Assembly (NCBI RefSeq): GCF_004217135.1
Contig: NZ_SHKK01000001.1
Location: 1,426,001-1,490,000, forward strand
Length of the DNA stretch: 64,000 nucleotides
From: Micromonospora violae
GTDB taxonomy: Bacteria; Actinomycetota; Actinomycetes; Mycobacteriales; Micromonosporaceae
Direction of reading: 5' to 3'
A model generated the notes under the pieces. That model made no database searches, had not been told where the DNA came from, and saw only the letters and a program-made list of their open reading frames with translations. The translations under genes and the position numbers were made by a program. Positions 1 through 10,807 of this stretch are shown here, piece by piece (positions within the stretch are counted from its first letter, which is position 1; every line of letters begins with the position of its first letter).

Positions 1-49
1 TCTCGGATCTGGTCGGACCATTCAGGAGCGCTGAGTCGCAAAATCTGTG

Positions 50-67
50 TATGGGAATTTCACCATA
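50..67. promoter_or_regulatory. Inverted repeat TATGG-N8-CCATA
   Basis: An AT-richer patch holds TATGG (50-54) and CCATA (63-67). It may be a regulator site upstream of the gene at 264. I see no gene in positions 1-263. Confidence 0.2.
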
Positions 68-263
68 CGACAGTCAGCGACCCGCCGTCCCGCGAATCAG
101 CGTGGTGTGTCGGCAGCTCGACTTCGTTTTCCGGCTAACGCGTCGAATGGTTCTGCGCCTGCGGGGCTAGCCACCCGCGTGGAGGACAGCGAAATCTTGT
201 TCATGATTCGTCGGAGGACGTCCGGCTGGCTGCCGGGAGGCCGGCGTACGGAGGGGGGACGCG

Positions 264-926
264 TTGGACGGTACTGATCCTGACCGGGTGGTTCGGTTGG
301 CCGTGGCCGAGGCGCTGGCCCGAGTGGCGGACGAGGACAGCCTGGGTCTGGGGGAGGGGGACGTGCTGGAAGGGCTCGGGCGTGGGCTGCGTCAGGTACT
401 GCGCCGTGCCCTCGACAACCAGGTGCCGCTGACCACCCCGCACTTCGTCGACCTCTGCCGCGACCTGGGTCTGAACCGTGACGCCTTCGACCTGCTGGGG
501 CACTACCTGATGACCGCGTTGCTGGCCCAGCACGTGGGGCCGGACGCCCTGATCCGGGTCGGGGTGCTCTTCGGCACCGTCGGGCGTTACCTGCCGGGCG
601 CCCGTCCGCTGGCCCACCGCAACCAGGGCCCCGTGTCCCGGCGTCGCGATGTGCGCTCGGACAACAGCGTCGTCGGCCGGTACCGCCGGGCCAAGCTGCC
701 GGAGCACCTCCCCAACCCGCCGAGTTGGACCTGCACCGGATGCGGCCGCGAGTGGCCCTGCGCCACCAAGCAGAGCCAACTGCTCGCCGAGTTCGGTGGC
801 GCACGCGCCTCCCTCGCGGTCTATCTCGGCTCCTGCCTCGTCGCCGCCGCCCAGGATTTGCCCACGCTGCCGCTGCCCCGGGCCCGGCTCCGCTTCCTGG
901 GCTGGCTGCCCCGCGCCCGGCTCTGA
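264..926 (+). CDS. Hypothetical protein with C-terminal WxCxxCGxxWPC motif
   Basis: This 220-aa protein starts at TTG 264, chosen because a strong GGAGGGGG site lies 6-7 bases upstream. The N-terminal two thirds are helical and unrecognised. The last about 70 residues carry W-T-C-T-G-C-G-R-E-W-P-C followed by a leucine-rich helix. This resembles the small cysteine-tryptophan module found in many actinomycete proteins that are often loosely labelled flavin reductase. The two closely spaced cysteines plus a third suggest metal binding, which is inference. No signal peptide or membrane segment is visible. It stands alone upstream of the PHP hydrolase, with 219 bases between them. Function is unknown. 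Confidence 0.6.
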   Translation: MDGTDPDRVVRLAVAEALARVADEDSLGLGEGDVLEGLGRGLRQVLRRALDNQVPLTTPHFVDLCRDLGLNRDAFDLLGHYLMTALLAQHVGPDALIRVGVLFGTVGRYLPGARPLAHRNQGPVSRRRDVRSDNSVVGRYRRAKLPEHLPNPPSWTCTGCGREWPCATKQSQLLAEFGGARASLAVYLGSCLVAAAQDLPTLPLPRARLRFLGWLPRARL

Positions 927-1145
927 CCGGGCCGCCGGCCCCGCGCGCGGCCCGGCCGGGGCCTGGTCCGGACGGCGCACTCCACGCGAGTCACGAGGTG
1001 ACCCACCGCTGCCCCGCCCGGCGCTGCCCACAGGACGGGGCAGGGTGTTCATCGCTAGCACCGGTCGCGTTCGGCGGCTGTTCACTGCCCTCTCCGAGGC
1101 TCCTTCATCGAAAGAGCATTCGCTTGATCGAGGAAAGGCTCTCAG

Positions 1146-2654
1146 GTGAGAGACAAGCATTCCGAAGAGACCGAGCACGCGCAGCTGTCCCGGCGCAAGC
1201 TGGTCAAGTACGCGGGTGTCGGTGCGACGCTGGCCGCCGCCAGCCCACTGATCGGTGGCGGCGCGGCCTGGGCCGACGAGGAGCGCCGACCCGGCGACGA
1301 CAAGGACGACCGGGGGAACACGAAGAACCGGGCGTGGCGTGCGGGCGACCACCACATCCACTCCGAGTACAGCGGTGAGTTCGACACCACCAAGTCGCCG
1401 GTCGTCTTCCACAAGGGCGCGGACGCGGTCTACCCGATCGTCACCAACGCGATCATGGCGAAGCACTTCGGTCTGACCTGGGCGATGTGCACCGACCACG
1501 GTGGACCGACCCACTCGAAGGTGAACATCGAGCAGGCGTACCCCGACCTGCTGCGGTCCCGCAAGCTGGTCCCCGAGGTGCTCCAGTTCTGGGGCATGGA
1601 GTTCGACGCGCCCGCGCTGGACCACCACACGCTGATGATCCCGCGCCACGACGACGAGGCGAAGCAGCTCTTCGAGTTGGAGAGCCGGTTCGCCAAGTAC
1701 GACGCGTTCCCAACCGACCCGGCGCGCGACACCGAGGCCAAGATGGTCGAGTTCCTCAAGGTCGCCCGGGGCATGCCGCACAAGCCGCTGGTGATCGCCC
1801 ACCACGCGTCCCGTTCGGCGCCCGGTCTCGGTGTCTACGGTCAGGACACCCCGCGCGAGTTCCGCAACGGCAACAACGCCGCGCCGGACGTCTACATCGG
1901 CTTCGAGGGCGCCCCCGGCCACCAGGCCGGCCCGCTCAACGGTGGCGCGCGGGGCGGGTACGGCAACCACCCCACCTACGGTGGCTTCGACCAGATGACC
2001 GCCCGGGTCGGTGGCCTCTGGGACTCGCTGCTCGGCGAGGGTCGACGCTGGTGGATCACGGCGACCTCGGACTCGCACGTGCACTGGACCCGCGGCGGCT
2101 CCGACTTCTGGCCGGGCGAGTACAGCAAGACGTACGTGCACGCCCGCCAGGACTACGGCGACATCATGGACGGCCTGCGCAACGGCCGGATCTGGGTCAC
2201 CACCGGTGACCTGATCCGCAGCCTCGACGTCACGGCCAAGTCCCAGGGCCAGACCGCCGAGGTGGGCGAGACCATCACGGTCAACCGCCGCAACCGCACC
2301 GATGTCGAGATCGAGATCAAGTTCCGTCCGCTGGACGGCGTCAACGGCAACGGTGACCGGCCCGAGGTCCGCCGGGTCGACCTGATCGTCGGCCAGATCA
2401 CCGGCCCGAGCGCCAGCCTGGACGCCGACACCAACCCCACCACCAAGGTCGTCGCCCGGTTCGGCCCGCGCGACTGGCGTCGCCAGGGTGCGGACTACGT
2501 CATCCGGCACACCCTGCGCAACGTCGAGGCCGACACCTACGCGCGGGTGCGGGGCACCAGCACGGACGAGGCCGAGCCGCTCGCCGACGGGCTGGAGAGC
2601 CCGTGGAGCGACCTGTGGTTCTACTCGAACCCGGTGTTCGTGCACGTGCGCTGA
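1146..2654 (+). CDS. Tat-exported PHP-domain metallohydrolase, CehA/McbA type
   Basis: This 502-aa protein starts at GTG 1146, 7 bases after AGGAAAGG. Residues near 16-45 form a Tat signal: an S-R-R-K-L twin arginine, a hydrophobic stretch and an A-W-A cleavage site. The mature part has PHP-fold metal motifs: HHIHSEYSG, CTDHGG, GMEFD with DHHTL, VIAHHASR and SDSHVHW. These supply the His/Asp ligands expected of a multinuclear metal phosphoesterase or carbamate-type hydrolase (CehA/McbA group). The substrate cannot be read from sequence. The protein should act outside the membrane already folded with its metal, consistent with Tat export. Its neighbours give no pathway clue. Confidence 0.85.
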   Translation: MRDKHSEETEHAQLSRRKLVKYAGVGATLAAASPLIGGGAAWADEERRPGDDKDDRGNTKNRAWRAGDHHIHSEYSGEFDTTKSPVVFHKGADAVYPIVTNAIMAKHFGLTWAMCTDHGGPTHSKVNIEQAYPDLLRSRKLVPEVLQFWGMEFDAPALDHHTLMIPRHDDEAKQLFELESRFAKYDAFPTDPARDTEAKMVEFLKVARGMPHKPLVIAHHASRSAPGLGVYGQDTPREFRNGNNAAPDVYIGFEGAPGHQAGPLNGGARGGYGNHPTYGGFDQMTARVGGLWDSLLGEGRRWWITATSDSHVHWTRGGSDFWPGEYSKTYVHARQDYGDIMDGLRNGRIWVTTGDLIRSLDVTAKSQGQTAEVGETITVNRRNRTDVEIEIKFRPLDGVNGNGDRPEVRRVDLIVGQITGPSASLDADTNPTTKVVARFGPRDWRRQGADYVIRHTLRNVEADTYARVRGTSTDEAEPLADGLESPWSDLWFYSNPVFVHVR

Positions 2655-2752
2655 CCGAGCGCGGTAGCGACATTGCGGGCCTGTCCGGCACCGCTCGACG
2701 GACCACGTCGGGTGCTGCCGGGCGGGCCCGCGCCGCCCGCCGTAGCGGCAGG

Positions 2753-3358
2753 TCAGCCGGTGCCGCGGCGGCGGGCACGGGGGGTGGCGGCTCGTCCGCC
2801 CCGCACCGTCGTGGCACCGGTCTGGCGCGAAGTCGGTGCCTCCGCTGGCGCGGCGTCGTCGTGCACCTGCGTCACCACCTCGCAGAGGTCGCGCAGCGGG
2901 TCAGCCGCCTGAGCCGAACAGGCGACCTTCTGCAGCAGTGACCGCAGCGTCGCCGACTCGGTGGGCGTGAGCGCCCCCAGCAGATGTGACTCGACCCGCC
3001 GTAGTGCCAGTCGCCGCTGCTCCCAGGCGGCACGGCCGGCGTCGGTGACCTCGACCAGCCGGTTGCGCCGGTCGGCCGGGTCCGCCCGACGGGCGACGAA
3101 CCCGGGCCCCTCCAGGTCATCGATCAGGTAGGTGAGGACGGTGCGGTCGATGCCGATCTCCTCGGCGATCGCGCCCTGGTTTCGGGCCGGCCCGTTGATC
3201 GCCGCCGTGAGCAGTTGGTAGCCGCGCGGGCCACCGGGGAAGTCGCTGAGCGCGTGCTCGGCCGCCCGGACGTAGCCGCGGAAGACGATCCCGAGCATCC
3301 AACCCAGGTCGTCGTCGAGCGGATCGGGCCGATCCGGCCGGTGAGTGGCACCCGTCAT
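2753..3358 (-). CDS. MarR-family transcriptional regulator
   Basis: This is a roughly 200-aa winged-helix protein. I chose the ATG at 3358 over an in-frame codon further upstream because homology-like sequence begins there. The centre holds the MarR recognition region (QGAIAEEIGIDRTVLTYLID), followed by the wing with DPADRRNRLVEVTDAG, which is typical of the family. The C-terminal 45 residues are low-complexity R/A/T-rich sequence and probably disordered. The gene is divergent from the luciferase-hemerythrin gene. The shared 113-base gap contains TGTTG-G-CAACA, a MarR-like operator, so it probably represses itself and its neighbour. Confidence 0.88.
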   Translation of the reverse strand: MTGATHRPDRPDPLDDDLGWMLGIVFRGYVRAAEHALSDFPGGPRGYQLLTAAINGPARNQGAIAEEIGIDRTVLTYLIDDLEGPGFVARRADPADRRNRLVEVTDAGRAAWEQRRLALRRVESHLLGALTPTESATLRSLLQKVACSAQAADPLRDLCEVVTQVHDDAAPAEAPTSRQTGATTVRGGRAATPRARRRGTG

Positions 3359-3387
3359 CCCCCGACAATACCGCAGCGAGCCAGACC

Positions 3388-3400
3388 TTGTTGGCAACAG
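3388..3400. promoter_or_regulatory. Probable MarR operator
   Basis: TTGTTGGCAACAG contains the near-perfect inverted repeat TGTTG (3389-3393) and CAACA (3395-3399). It is the only clear dyad between the divergent MarR gene and the LLM-hemerythrin gene, and it matches the TTG-rich dyads commonly bound by MarR proteins. Binding is inferred. Confidence 0.5.
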
Positions 3401-3471
3401 ATCTTCTGCCTGGCATAAGGTTATGGTCGCGGCGCGTCGCCCGAGGTGTCGCGGAATCAGGAGGTGCCCAG

Positions 3472-5097
<1,626 letters not shown>

Positions 5098-5127
5098 TCG
5101 AGCGCCGCCGCCGCGGCGGCTCGGGGC

Positions 5128-5157
5128 TTGCCCTGACGGAACCTGAGAGACTACTTT
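5128..5157 (+). promoter_or_regulatory. Probable promoter for HTH/MFS operon, leaderless
   Basis: TTGCCC (5128-5133) and TACTTT (5152-5157) are 18 bases apart. The second box ends 6 bases before the ATG at 5164, and no ribosome binding site precedes that ATG, so transcription and translation probably start together. Confidence 0.45.
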
Positions 5158-5163
5158 CGAAAC

Positions 5164-5760
5164 ATGTCTCTCAAGAATCCGTACGGAGATTTCGAGATCA
5201 CCGAGCCGCAGGCGCTGCGGGCGCTGGCCCACCCGGTGCGGCTGGCGATCCTCGAACACCTTCAGCGGCACGGCCCGGCGACGGCGACCGGGCTCTCGCC
5301 GCACGTCGGTGCCACGCCGTCGGTGGTCAGCTGGCACCTACGGCACCTCGCGACGTTCGGGCTGGTCACCGACTGGGATGGTGCCACCAGCAAACGGGAG
5401 CGGTGGTGGCAGGCTGTCGCCCGGGGCTTCCGCTTCACCGCGCCCGACAGCGCCGAAGGGCAGTCCGCCAGCCGACAGCTGCGCGGCGAGATGTTCGCCC
5501 GCAGAGCCGATGTACCCCAGCAGTGGTTGCTGCATGACGAGCCCCGACTGGACGACGACTGGCGCGCGCTGGCCGGCATGGCCGACACCCGGTTCGTGGC
5601 CACCGCCGACGAGCTGCGGCAGTTGGAGGAGTCGATCGAGGAGCTGATCGCTCCGTACGTGCGGCGCAAGGAGGAGTCGGCCCCGGACGGCGCGCGGATC
5701 GTCCGGATGCTGCGCTACCTCCTGCCCGAGCCCGGCGACGACGACCCGGCCACGTCATGA
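5164..5760 (+). CDS. ArsR-like winged-helix transcriptional regulator
   Basis: This 198-aa protein has an N-terminal winged helix: ALRALAHPVRLAILEHL is the classic ArsR/HTH_20 opening, followed by a recognition helix (ATPSVVSWHLRHLATFGLV). The C-terminal half is charged and unassigned, possibly a dimer or effector region. The ATG at 5164 lacks a Shine-Dalgarno sequence, and a promoter sits just upstream, so a leaderless message is likely. The stop overlaps the next ATG by four bases (ATGA at 5757), making one operon with the MFS exporter. It is probably the local regulator of that exporter. No metal-binding CXC motif is visible, so metal sensing is unlikely. Confidence 0.85.
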   Translation: MSLKNPYGDFEITEPQALRALAHPVRLAILEHLQRHGPATATGLSPHVGATPSVVSWHLRHLATFGLVTDWDGATSKRERWWQAVARGFRFTAPDSAEGQSASRQLRGEMFARRADVPQQWLLHDEPRLDDDWRALAGMADTRFVATADELRQLEESIEELIAPYVRRKEESAPDGARIVRMLRYLLPEPGDDDPATS

Positions 5761-7016
5761 CCGCCACCGTGAGCCCCCCGGTGCCCCCGCCGGCCCTGCA
5801 CCGCGACCGACGGTTCCGCGCCTTCTGGGCCAGCGAGACGATCTCCCAGTTCGGTGACCGGATCAGCGAACTGGCTCTGCCGCTGATCGCCGTCTCCCTG
5901 CTCACCGCGACACCCGTGCAGGTCAGCGTCCTCACCGCGCTGATCTGGCTGCCCAACCTGCTGGGCCTGTTCCTCGGTGCCTGGGTCGACCAGCGCACCC
6001 ACAAGCGGCGGCTGCTGATCATCGCGGACCTCGTCCGCGCCGCGGTGCTGTTCAGCCTGCCGGTGGCCTACCTGTTCGACGCGATCACCCTCACCCAGCT
6101 CTACCTGGTGGCACTGCTCACCGGCGTCGGGGCGGTGCTGTTCGCCATGGCACGACAGGCGTTCTTCGTCGCCCTGGTGCCACGATCGGCGTACGTGGAC
6201 GCGACCAGCAAACTCAGCATGAGCCGGTCGCTGTCCTTCATCGCCGGCCCGGCCGTCGGCGGTGGGCTGGTCCAGGCGCTCAGCGCGCCGGTCGCGATCG
6301 TCGTCGACGCGGTGTCCTTCCTCGGCTCCGCGCTGCTGCTGCACCGCATCCCGGTGACAGAGTCACCGCCACCGCCGCGTCAGACATCCACGCTCGGCCT
6401 GGTCCGGGAAGGGCTCACGCTGGTGCTGCGACACCCGGTGCTGCGGGCCGCCCTCGGCTGCACCAGCACGGTCAACTTCTTCACCTTCATCGCCAGCGCG
6501 CTGCTGGTGCTCTACGCCAGCCGGGAACTCGACCTGTCGGCCGGCGCGATCGGCATCGCCCTCGGGATCGGAGCGCTCGGCGGGTTCGCGGGAGCGGCGC
6601 TCGCACCGCGGATCTCGCGCGCCATCGGCCTGGGACGCACCGCCATGATCGGCGCGGTACTCTTTCCCGCCCCGCTGGCGGCGACCGCGCTGGTGGCCGG
6701 GCCGACCTGGGCGAAGGTGGCGACGCTGGCCGCCATCGAGCTGGTCTCCAGCGTCGGGGTGATGCTGATGGACGTCAACCTCAACGCCCTCCTCACCGCC
6801 GTGACACCCGACGACGCGCGAGGACGCCGGGCCGGTGCCTACAGCGCCGTCAACTACGGCATCCGACCGCTCGGCGCGCTGGTCGGTGGCGCGTTGGGCA
6901 CCACCATCGGGCTGCGGCCCACGTTGGCCATCGCCGGCCTGGGCGGCGCGCTCGCCGTGCTGTGGTTGCTCGCGTCACCGGTGCGCCACATCAAAACCCT
7001 CGACGAGCCGGCCTAA
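5757..7016 (+). CDS. MFS transporter
   Basis: This 419-aa protein has about 12 hydrophobic segments. It opens with RDRRFRAFWASETISQFGD, typical of the MFS_3/enterobactin-exporter-like group, and has the loop motif DQRTHKRRLL between segments 2 and 3. It probably exports small molecules across the cytoplasmic membrane. The substrate is unknown. It is translationally coupled to the HTH gene through an ATGA overlap, a layout common for drug or metabolite efflux under local control. Confidence 0.88.
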   Translation: MTATVSPPVPPPALHRDRRFRAFWASETISQFGDRISELALPLIAVSLLTATPVQVSVLTALIWLPNLLGLFLGAWVDQRTHKRRLLIIADLVRAAVLFSLPVAYLFDAITLTQLYLVALLTGVGAVLFAMARQAFFVALVPRSAYVDATSKLSMSRSLSFIAGPAVGGGLVQALSAPVAIVVDAVSFLGSALLLHRIPVTESPPPPRQTSTLGLVREGLTLVLRHPVLRAALGCTSTVNFFTFIASALLVLYASRELDLSAGAIGIALGIGALGGFAGAALAPRISRAIGLGRTAMIGAVLFPAPLAATALVAGPTWAKVATLAAIELVSSVGVMLMDVNLNALLTAVTPDDARGRRAGAYSAVNYGIRPLGALVGGALGTTIGLRPTLAIAGLGGALAVLWLLASPVRHIKTLDEPA

Positions 7017-7049
7017 CCCCGACCTACGACGGCGGCTGCCGGATCGGGG
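7017..7049. terminator. Possible bidirectional terminator
   Basis: CCCCGA (7017-7022) pairs with TCGGGG (7044-7049) in the 36-base gap between two convergent genes. The stem is short and no T-run follows, so this is only a weak candidate. Confidence 0.3.
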
Positions 7050-7052
7050 CAC

Positions 7053-8090
7053 TCAGGCGTGGTCCCGGGCGGGCGGCCCGATCTCAACGGGCATCCGGTA
7101 GATCTGGACCGGGTAGTCGACGGCCGCGACCCCGCCGTTGAGCCCGGCGGTCAGGTGCAGCTGGGCCGCCGGCATCCAGAGCCGGGCATCGGCGTCGAGC
7201 CACATCGCGTCCACCCAGGCCAGTCGGGGGTCGGCGACGAGCGTCCGTACGTTGCGGTCGGGTGCGAGGACGAGGACGCGCCGCCGTTCCAGGTCGCTGA
7301 GGTAGATGGTGCCGGTGGCGTCGATGGCCGTGCCACCGGTGCTGGGTGTGTCACACCAGCGTTCGACAGTCCGGGCCATCTCGTCGGCGGACACCGACGG
7401 GTCGTCCAACCAGCGGGTGGCGATCCGGGACATCCCGCCGGAGGCCGGCTGGTAGTAGAGCCAGCGGCCGTCCGGCGACACCTCCAGTTGGTCGACGTGC
7501 AGGCGTACGTCGGCACCGTCCGGGTCACGCAGCACGCGACCGTCGGCGACCACCGGGCCGCCGGCCGTGCTCGGATGCCCGTCCAGCACGCGCCGGGGCC
7601 GACCCGAGTCGAGGTCGAGCACGATGAGGCCGGCGGCTCCGGCGTCGCTGAAGTACGCCATCCGGCCGTTGAAGCGGACGTCGTCGACATAGCTGCCCGG
7701 GTACACCGCCTCGTCGAGGTGGTAGACCCGCTCCACCTGGTCGCCGTCCAGGTTGACAGCGATCAGCCGGGCGCCGCCCGGCACCTGCGCTCCACCGAGC
7801 TGCGGCGTGCCCGAGTCGACGATCCACAACCGGCCGTCCGGGCCGCCGCGTAAACCGTTGACGTGCACGAACCCCTCACTCGGCGACCGGTTGGCACGGT
7901 TCCAGGCGACATCCGGGTACGGGACACGACGGCCGTCCGGCAACGCCTCGACCACTTGGACGCCGGGCCGATCCGCCGACGGGTAGCTCAGGAACACCCG
8001 CCCGCGCACTGTGGTCACGCCCGTGCACACCCGGTCTTCCTGGAACACCGGCGTCAACCGGTGGTCCTCCTCGGTGGGCAGCGACAACAT
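7053..8090 (-). CDS. Major royal jelly/yellow-type beta-propeller protein
   Basis: This 345-aa protein has repeated blade-like segments and the family-like phrases NGLRGGPDGRLWIVDSG, YVDDVRFNGRMAYFSDAG and GTAIDATGTIYLSDLERR. These match the royal-jelly/yellow and SMP-30-like group of six-bladed propellers. Such proteins act as lactonase-like hydrolases or bind small molecules. I see no signal peptide with this start, so it is probably cytosolic unless the true start lies upstream. It is convergent with the MFS gene and has no evident operon partner. The specific reaction is unknown. Confidence 0.75.
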   Translation of the reverse strand: MLSLPTEEDHRLTPVFQEDRVCTGVTTVRGRVFLSYPSADRPGVQVVEALPDGRRVPYPDVAWNRANRSPSEGFVHVNGLRGGPDGRLWIVDSGTPQLGGAQVPGGARLIAVNLDGDQVERVYHLDEAVYPGSYVDDVRFNGRMAYFSDAGAAGLIVLDLDSGRPRRVLDGHPSTAGGPVVADGRVLRDPDGADVRLHVDQLEVSPDGRWLYYQPASGGMSRIATRWLDDPSVSADEMARTVERWCDTPSTGGTAIDATGTIYLSDLERRRVLVLAPDRNVRTLVADPRLAWVDAMWLDADARLWMPAAQLHLTAGLNGGVAAVDYPVQIYRMPVEIGPPARDHA

Positions 8091-8176
8091 CGCGCGGTAT
8101 CCCCGGAGCGTGCCGGCCGAAACGCCGGTCGCAGGACACCGCCGGCGCTCAACCGGCGGCAGGGTGCCCTCGGCGC

Positions 8177-8599
8177 TCAGCGCATCGGCGGTGCCGGGGG
8201 GCCGACCTGGGTGGCGAGCCGCTTCGGGGCCAGCAGGCAGTAGCTCTCGGTCAGCAGCTCGCCGACCTCATCCCAGTCGGTGTCGTCGTCCAGGATCATG
8301 CCCACCACGGTCGGGCTCCAGTCCGGTTTGTAGAACGGGTGGCCCATGGCGAGCAGCCCGGCGATCTCGTCGAGTGGCGACCGGAAGGTCAGCAGGCAGG
8401 CCGGCTGGTCGAGTGCGGCAGCCCGGGCGTGGACCGGCTGACGATCGGGGTCGACGGTGAGCACGTGGGCGACGGTCCGTTTGCGGATGCGCCAGCGGGT
8501 GCCCACCCAGGCCGGCTCCTCGTAGGTCTCCGGCAGCCCGAGGCAGATCGGCCGCAGCCGGTCGAGGATCTCGGGTGGAACGTCTCCGGGTGCGGTCAC
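8177..8599 (-). CDS. MmcQ/YjbR family protein
   Basis: This 140-aa protein reads from GTG 8599. Earlier in-frame codons give low-complexity sequence, so I shortened the frame. Residues include RPICLGLPETYEEPAWVGTR near the start and HPFYKPDWSPTVVGMILDD in the second half, both typical of the MmcQ/YjbR fold (DNA-binding-like double-wing). The cytosolic role is poorly defined in the family. The gene is single and divergent from the acyl-CoA dehydrogenase, with about 150 bases between them. Confidence 0.8.
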   Translation of the reverse strand: MTAPGDVPPEILDRLRPICLGLPETYEEPAWVGTRWRIRKRTVAHVLTVDPDRQPVHARAAALDQPACLLTFRSPLDEIAGLLAMGHPFYKPDWSPTVVGMILDDDTDWDEVGELLTESYCLLAPKRLATQVGPPAPPMR

Positions 8600-8747
8600 G
8601 GCCAACGACGCTAACCGGTGGGTGTGACAAGTCCCGCCCGTCCAACCCGGGCCGGGCCGGTGGTGCGGGCCGTGCCGATCGGCCAGGATGGGCGGGGCGA
8701 CAGTGGGCCGTCGCCCCGCCCGCCCCCCGTGCCCGCTGAGGAGTGCC

Positions 8748-10550
8748 GTGCCGTCCACCCTGCTCTCCCGCCGCGACCTCGACTTTCTGCTGCACGACTG
8801 GCTGCGGGTGTCCGAGCTCGTCGAGCGTCCCCGCTACGCCGAGCACTCCCGGGAGACGTTCGACGACGCCCTGGACCTCGCCGAGCGGGTGGCCACCGAG
8901 CAGTTCGCCCCGCACAACCGGGCCGCCGACCTCGCCGAACCCACCTTCGACGGGCAGCGGGTACGGCTGATCCCGCAGGTCCGCGCGGCGTTGGACAGCT
9001 TCGCCGAGACGGGCCTGCTCACCGCCGGGCTGGACGCCACGGTCGGTGGCCTGCAACTGCCGCAGGCCGTCGCGGCGGCCTGCTTCACCTGGTTCCAGGC
9101 CGCGAACGTGGCCACGTCGGCGTACCCGTTCCTCACCCTGGGCAACGCCAACCTGCTGCTGGCGCACGGCAGCCCCGAGCAGGTGGACACCTACGTCCGG
9201 CCCATGCTGGACGGCCGGTTCTTCGGCACCATGTGCCTGTCCGAGCCGCACGCCGGCAGCTCGCTGGCCGACATCACCACCCGCGCCGAGCCCCAGGCGG
9301 ACGGCACGTACCGGCTCTTCGGCACCAAGATGTGGATCTCCGGTGGTGACCACGAGTTGGCCGAGAACATCGTCCACCTGGTGTTGGCGCGCATCCCCGG
9401 CGCGCCGCCCGGGGTCAAGGGCATCTCGCTGTTCATCGTCCCCAAGGTGCTGGTCGGTCCCGACGGGTCGCTCGGCGACCGCAACGACGTGGTGTTGGTC
9501 GGGCTCAACCACAAGATGGGGTTCCGGGGCACCACCAACACCCTGCTCAGCTTCGGCGACGGCGCACACACCCCCGCCGGCCGCGCCGGAGCGGTCGGCC
9601 ACCTGGTCGGCGCGCCGCATCAGGGGCTGGCGCAGATGTTCCACATGATGAACGAGGCGCGGATCGGGGTCGGGGCGGGCGCCACCGCGTTGGGGTACAC
9701 CGGCTACCTCAAGAGCCTGGCGTACGCGAAGGAGCGGCCGCAGGGCCGGCCGGTCGGCGCGAAGGACCCGGCCGCCCCGCAGGTGCCGATCATTGACCAC
9801 CCGGACGTCCGCCGGATGCTGTTGGCGCAGAAGAGCTACGTGGAGGGGGCGTTGGCGCTGGTGCTCTACTGCGCGCGGCTGCTCGACGAGCAGAAGACCG
9901 CCCCGGCCGAGGCCGACCGCGAGCGTGCGCACCTGCTGCTGGACGTGCTCACCCCGATCACCAAGAGCTGGCCGTCGCAGTGGTGCCTCGCCGCCAACGA
10001 CCTGGCCATCCAGGTGCTCGGCGGCGCTGGCTACACCCGCGACCACGACGTGGAGCAGCACTACCGGGACAACCGGCTCAACCCGATCCACGAGGGCACC
10101 CACGGCATCCAGGCACTGGATCTGCTGGGGCGCAAGATGACCATGCAGGGCGGCGCTGGTCTCGCCCTGCTGACCGCGACGATCGGTGACACGGTGGAGC
10201 GGGCCCGCAAGGCCGAGGGTGCGGCGGCCGAGCTGGCGGGCCGGTTGGCCGCCGCGGTGGACCGGGTCACCGCTGTCACTCGTCGACTCTGGGCCGACGG
10301 TGACCCGGTGCTCGCGTTGGCCAACGCCAGCGCCTACCTGGAGGCCGTCGGGCACGTCGTGGTCGCGTGGATGTGGTTGGAGCAGGTGCTGGCGCTGCCG
10401 CCGGAGGGGGCCGGCGACGCGTTCCACGCCGGCAAGCGGCAGGCCGCACGCTACTTCTTCACTGTCGAGTTGCCCCGGACCGGCCCGCAGTTCGACCTGC
10501 TGGAGAGTCGGGACCGGACCACGCTCGACATGCGGCCGGACTGGTTCTGA
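8748..10550 (+). CDS. Acyl-CoA dehydrogenase, long DmdC-like type
   Basis: This 600-aa flavoenzyme starts at GTG 8748, after TGAGGAG. At about 600 residues, with an extra C-terminal helical region, it matches the long acyl-CoA dehydrogenases related to DmdC rather than the 380-aa type. Motifs include CLSEPHAGSSLADI and KMWISGGDHE (FAD and substrate region), GAGATALGYTGYL, and NPIHEGTHGIQALDLLGRK, whose Glu sits where the catalytic base is expected. It would desaturate an acyl-CoA and pass electrons to an ETF. No other fatty-acid or DMSP genes are nearby, so the substrate is open. Confidence 0.9.
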   Translation: MPSTLLSRRDLDFLLHDWLRVSELVERPRYAEHSRETFDDALDLAERVATEQFAPHNRAADLAEPTFDGQRVRLIPQVRAALDSFAETGLLTAGLDATVGGLQLPQAVAAACFTWFQAANVATSAYPFLTLGNANLLLAHGSPEQVDTYVRPMLDGRFFGTMCLSEPHAGSSLADITTRAEPQADGTYRLFGTKMWISGGDHELAENIVHLVLARIPGAPPGVKGISLFIVPKVLVGPDGSLGDRNDVVLVGLNHKMGFRGTTNTLLSFGDGAHTPAGRAGAVGHLVGAPHQGLAQMFHMMNEARIGVGAGATALGYTGYLKSLAYAKERPQGRPVGAKDPAAPQVPIIDHPDVRRMLLAQKSYVEGALALVLYCARLLDEQKTAPAEADRERAHLLLDVLTPITKSWPSQWCLAANDLAIQVLGGAGYTRDHDVEQHYRDNRLNPIHEGTHGIQALDLLGRKMTMQGGAGLALLTATIGDTVERARKAEGAAAELAGRLAAAVDRVTAVTRRLWADGDPVLALANASAYLEAVGHVVVAWMWLEQVLALPPEGAGDAFHAGKRQAARYFFTVELPRTGPQFDLLESRDRTTLDMRPDWF

Positions 10551-10554
10551 CCGG

Positions 10555-10731
10555 TCACCGTCGGCGGGACTGGTTGCCCATCGCCTGCCGCCCCTTGACG
10601 AAGCCCCAGATGATCACGATCACCAGCGCGATCACACCGATGATGATCAGCCAGCGGACCGCCTCAAGGATCAACCCGAGCAGGATCAGCACGCCGGCGA
10701 CCACGCCGACGACCCAGAGCAGCGCACGCAT
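10555..10731 (-). CDS. Small membrane protein (58 aa)
   Basis: This 58-aa protein starts at ATG 10731, after GGGAGG on the minus strand. A longer frame upstream has no coding character. Two hydrophobic segments cover residues about 3-22 and 26-43, followed by a basic tail (KGRQAMGNQSRRR), giving a two-helix hairpin with positive residues inside. Proteins of this size and shape are common and uncharacterised in actinomycetes. It ends five bases from the convergent acyl-CoA dehydrogenase. A palindromic repeat copy lies just upstream. Confidence 0.7.
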   Translation of the reverse strand: MRALLWVVGVVAGVLILLGLILEAVRWLIIIGVIALVIVIIWGFVKGRQAMGNQSRRR

Positions 10732-10807
10732 GTCGACCTCCCGTAACCGGCCGCCTGGTGCGGCGGGCCCCGGGTTCACGTTCCCCGTACGACCGACACC
10801 ATGCCGA

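Noticed and set aside
201..2645. Long minus-strand open frame across two genes
   Set aside because: A shadow of the plus genes in high-GC DNA. The plus frames carry signal peptides and metal motifs.
8268..10427. Long minus-strand open frame
   Set aside because: Antisense to the acyl-CoA dehydrogenase, with no family signature.
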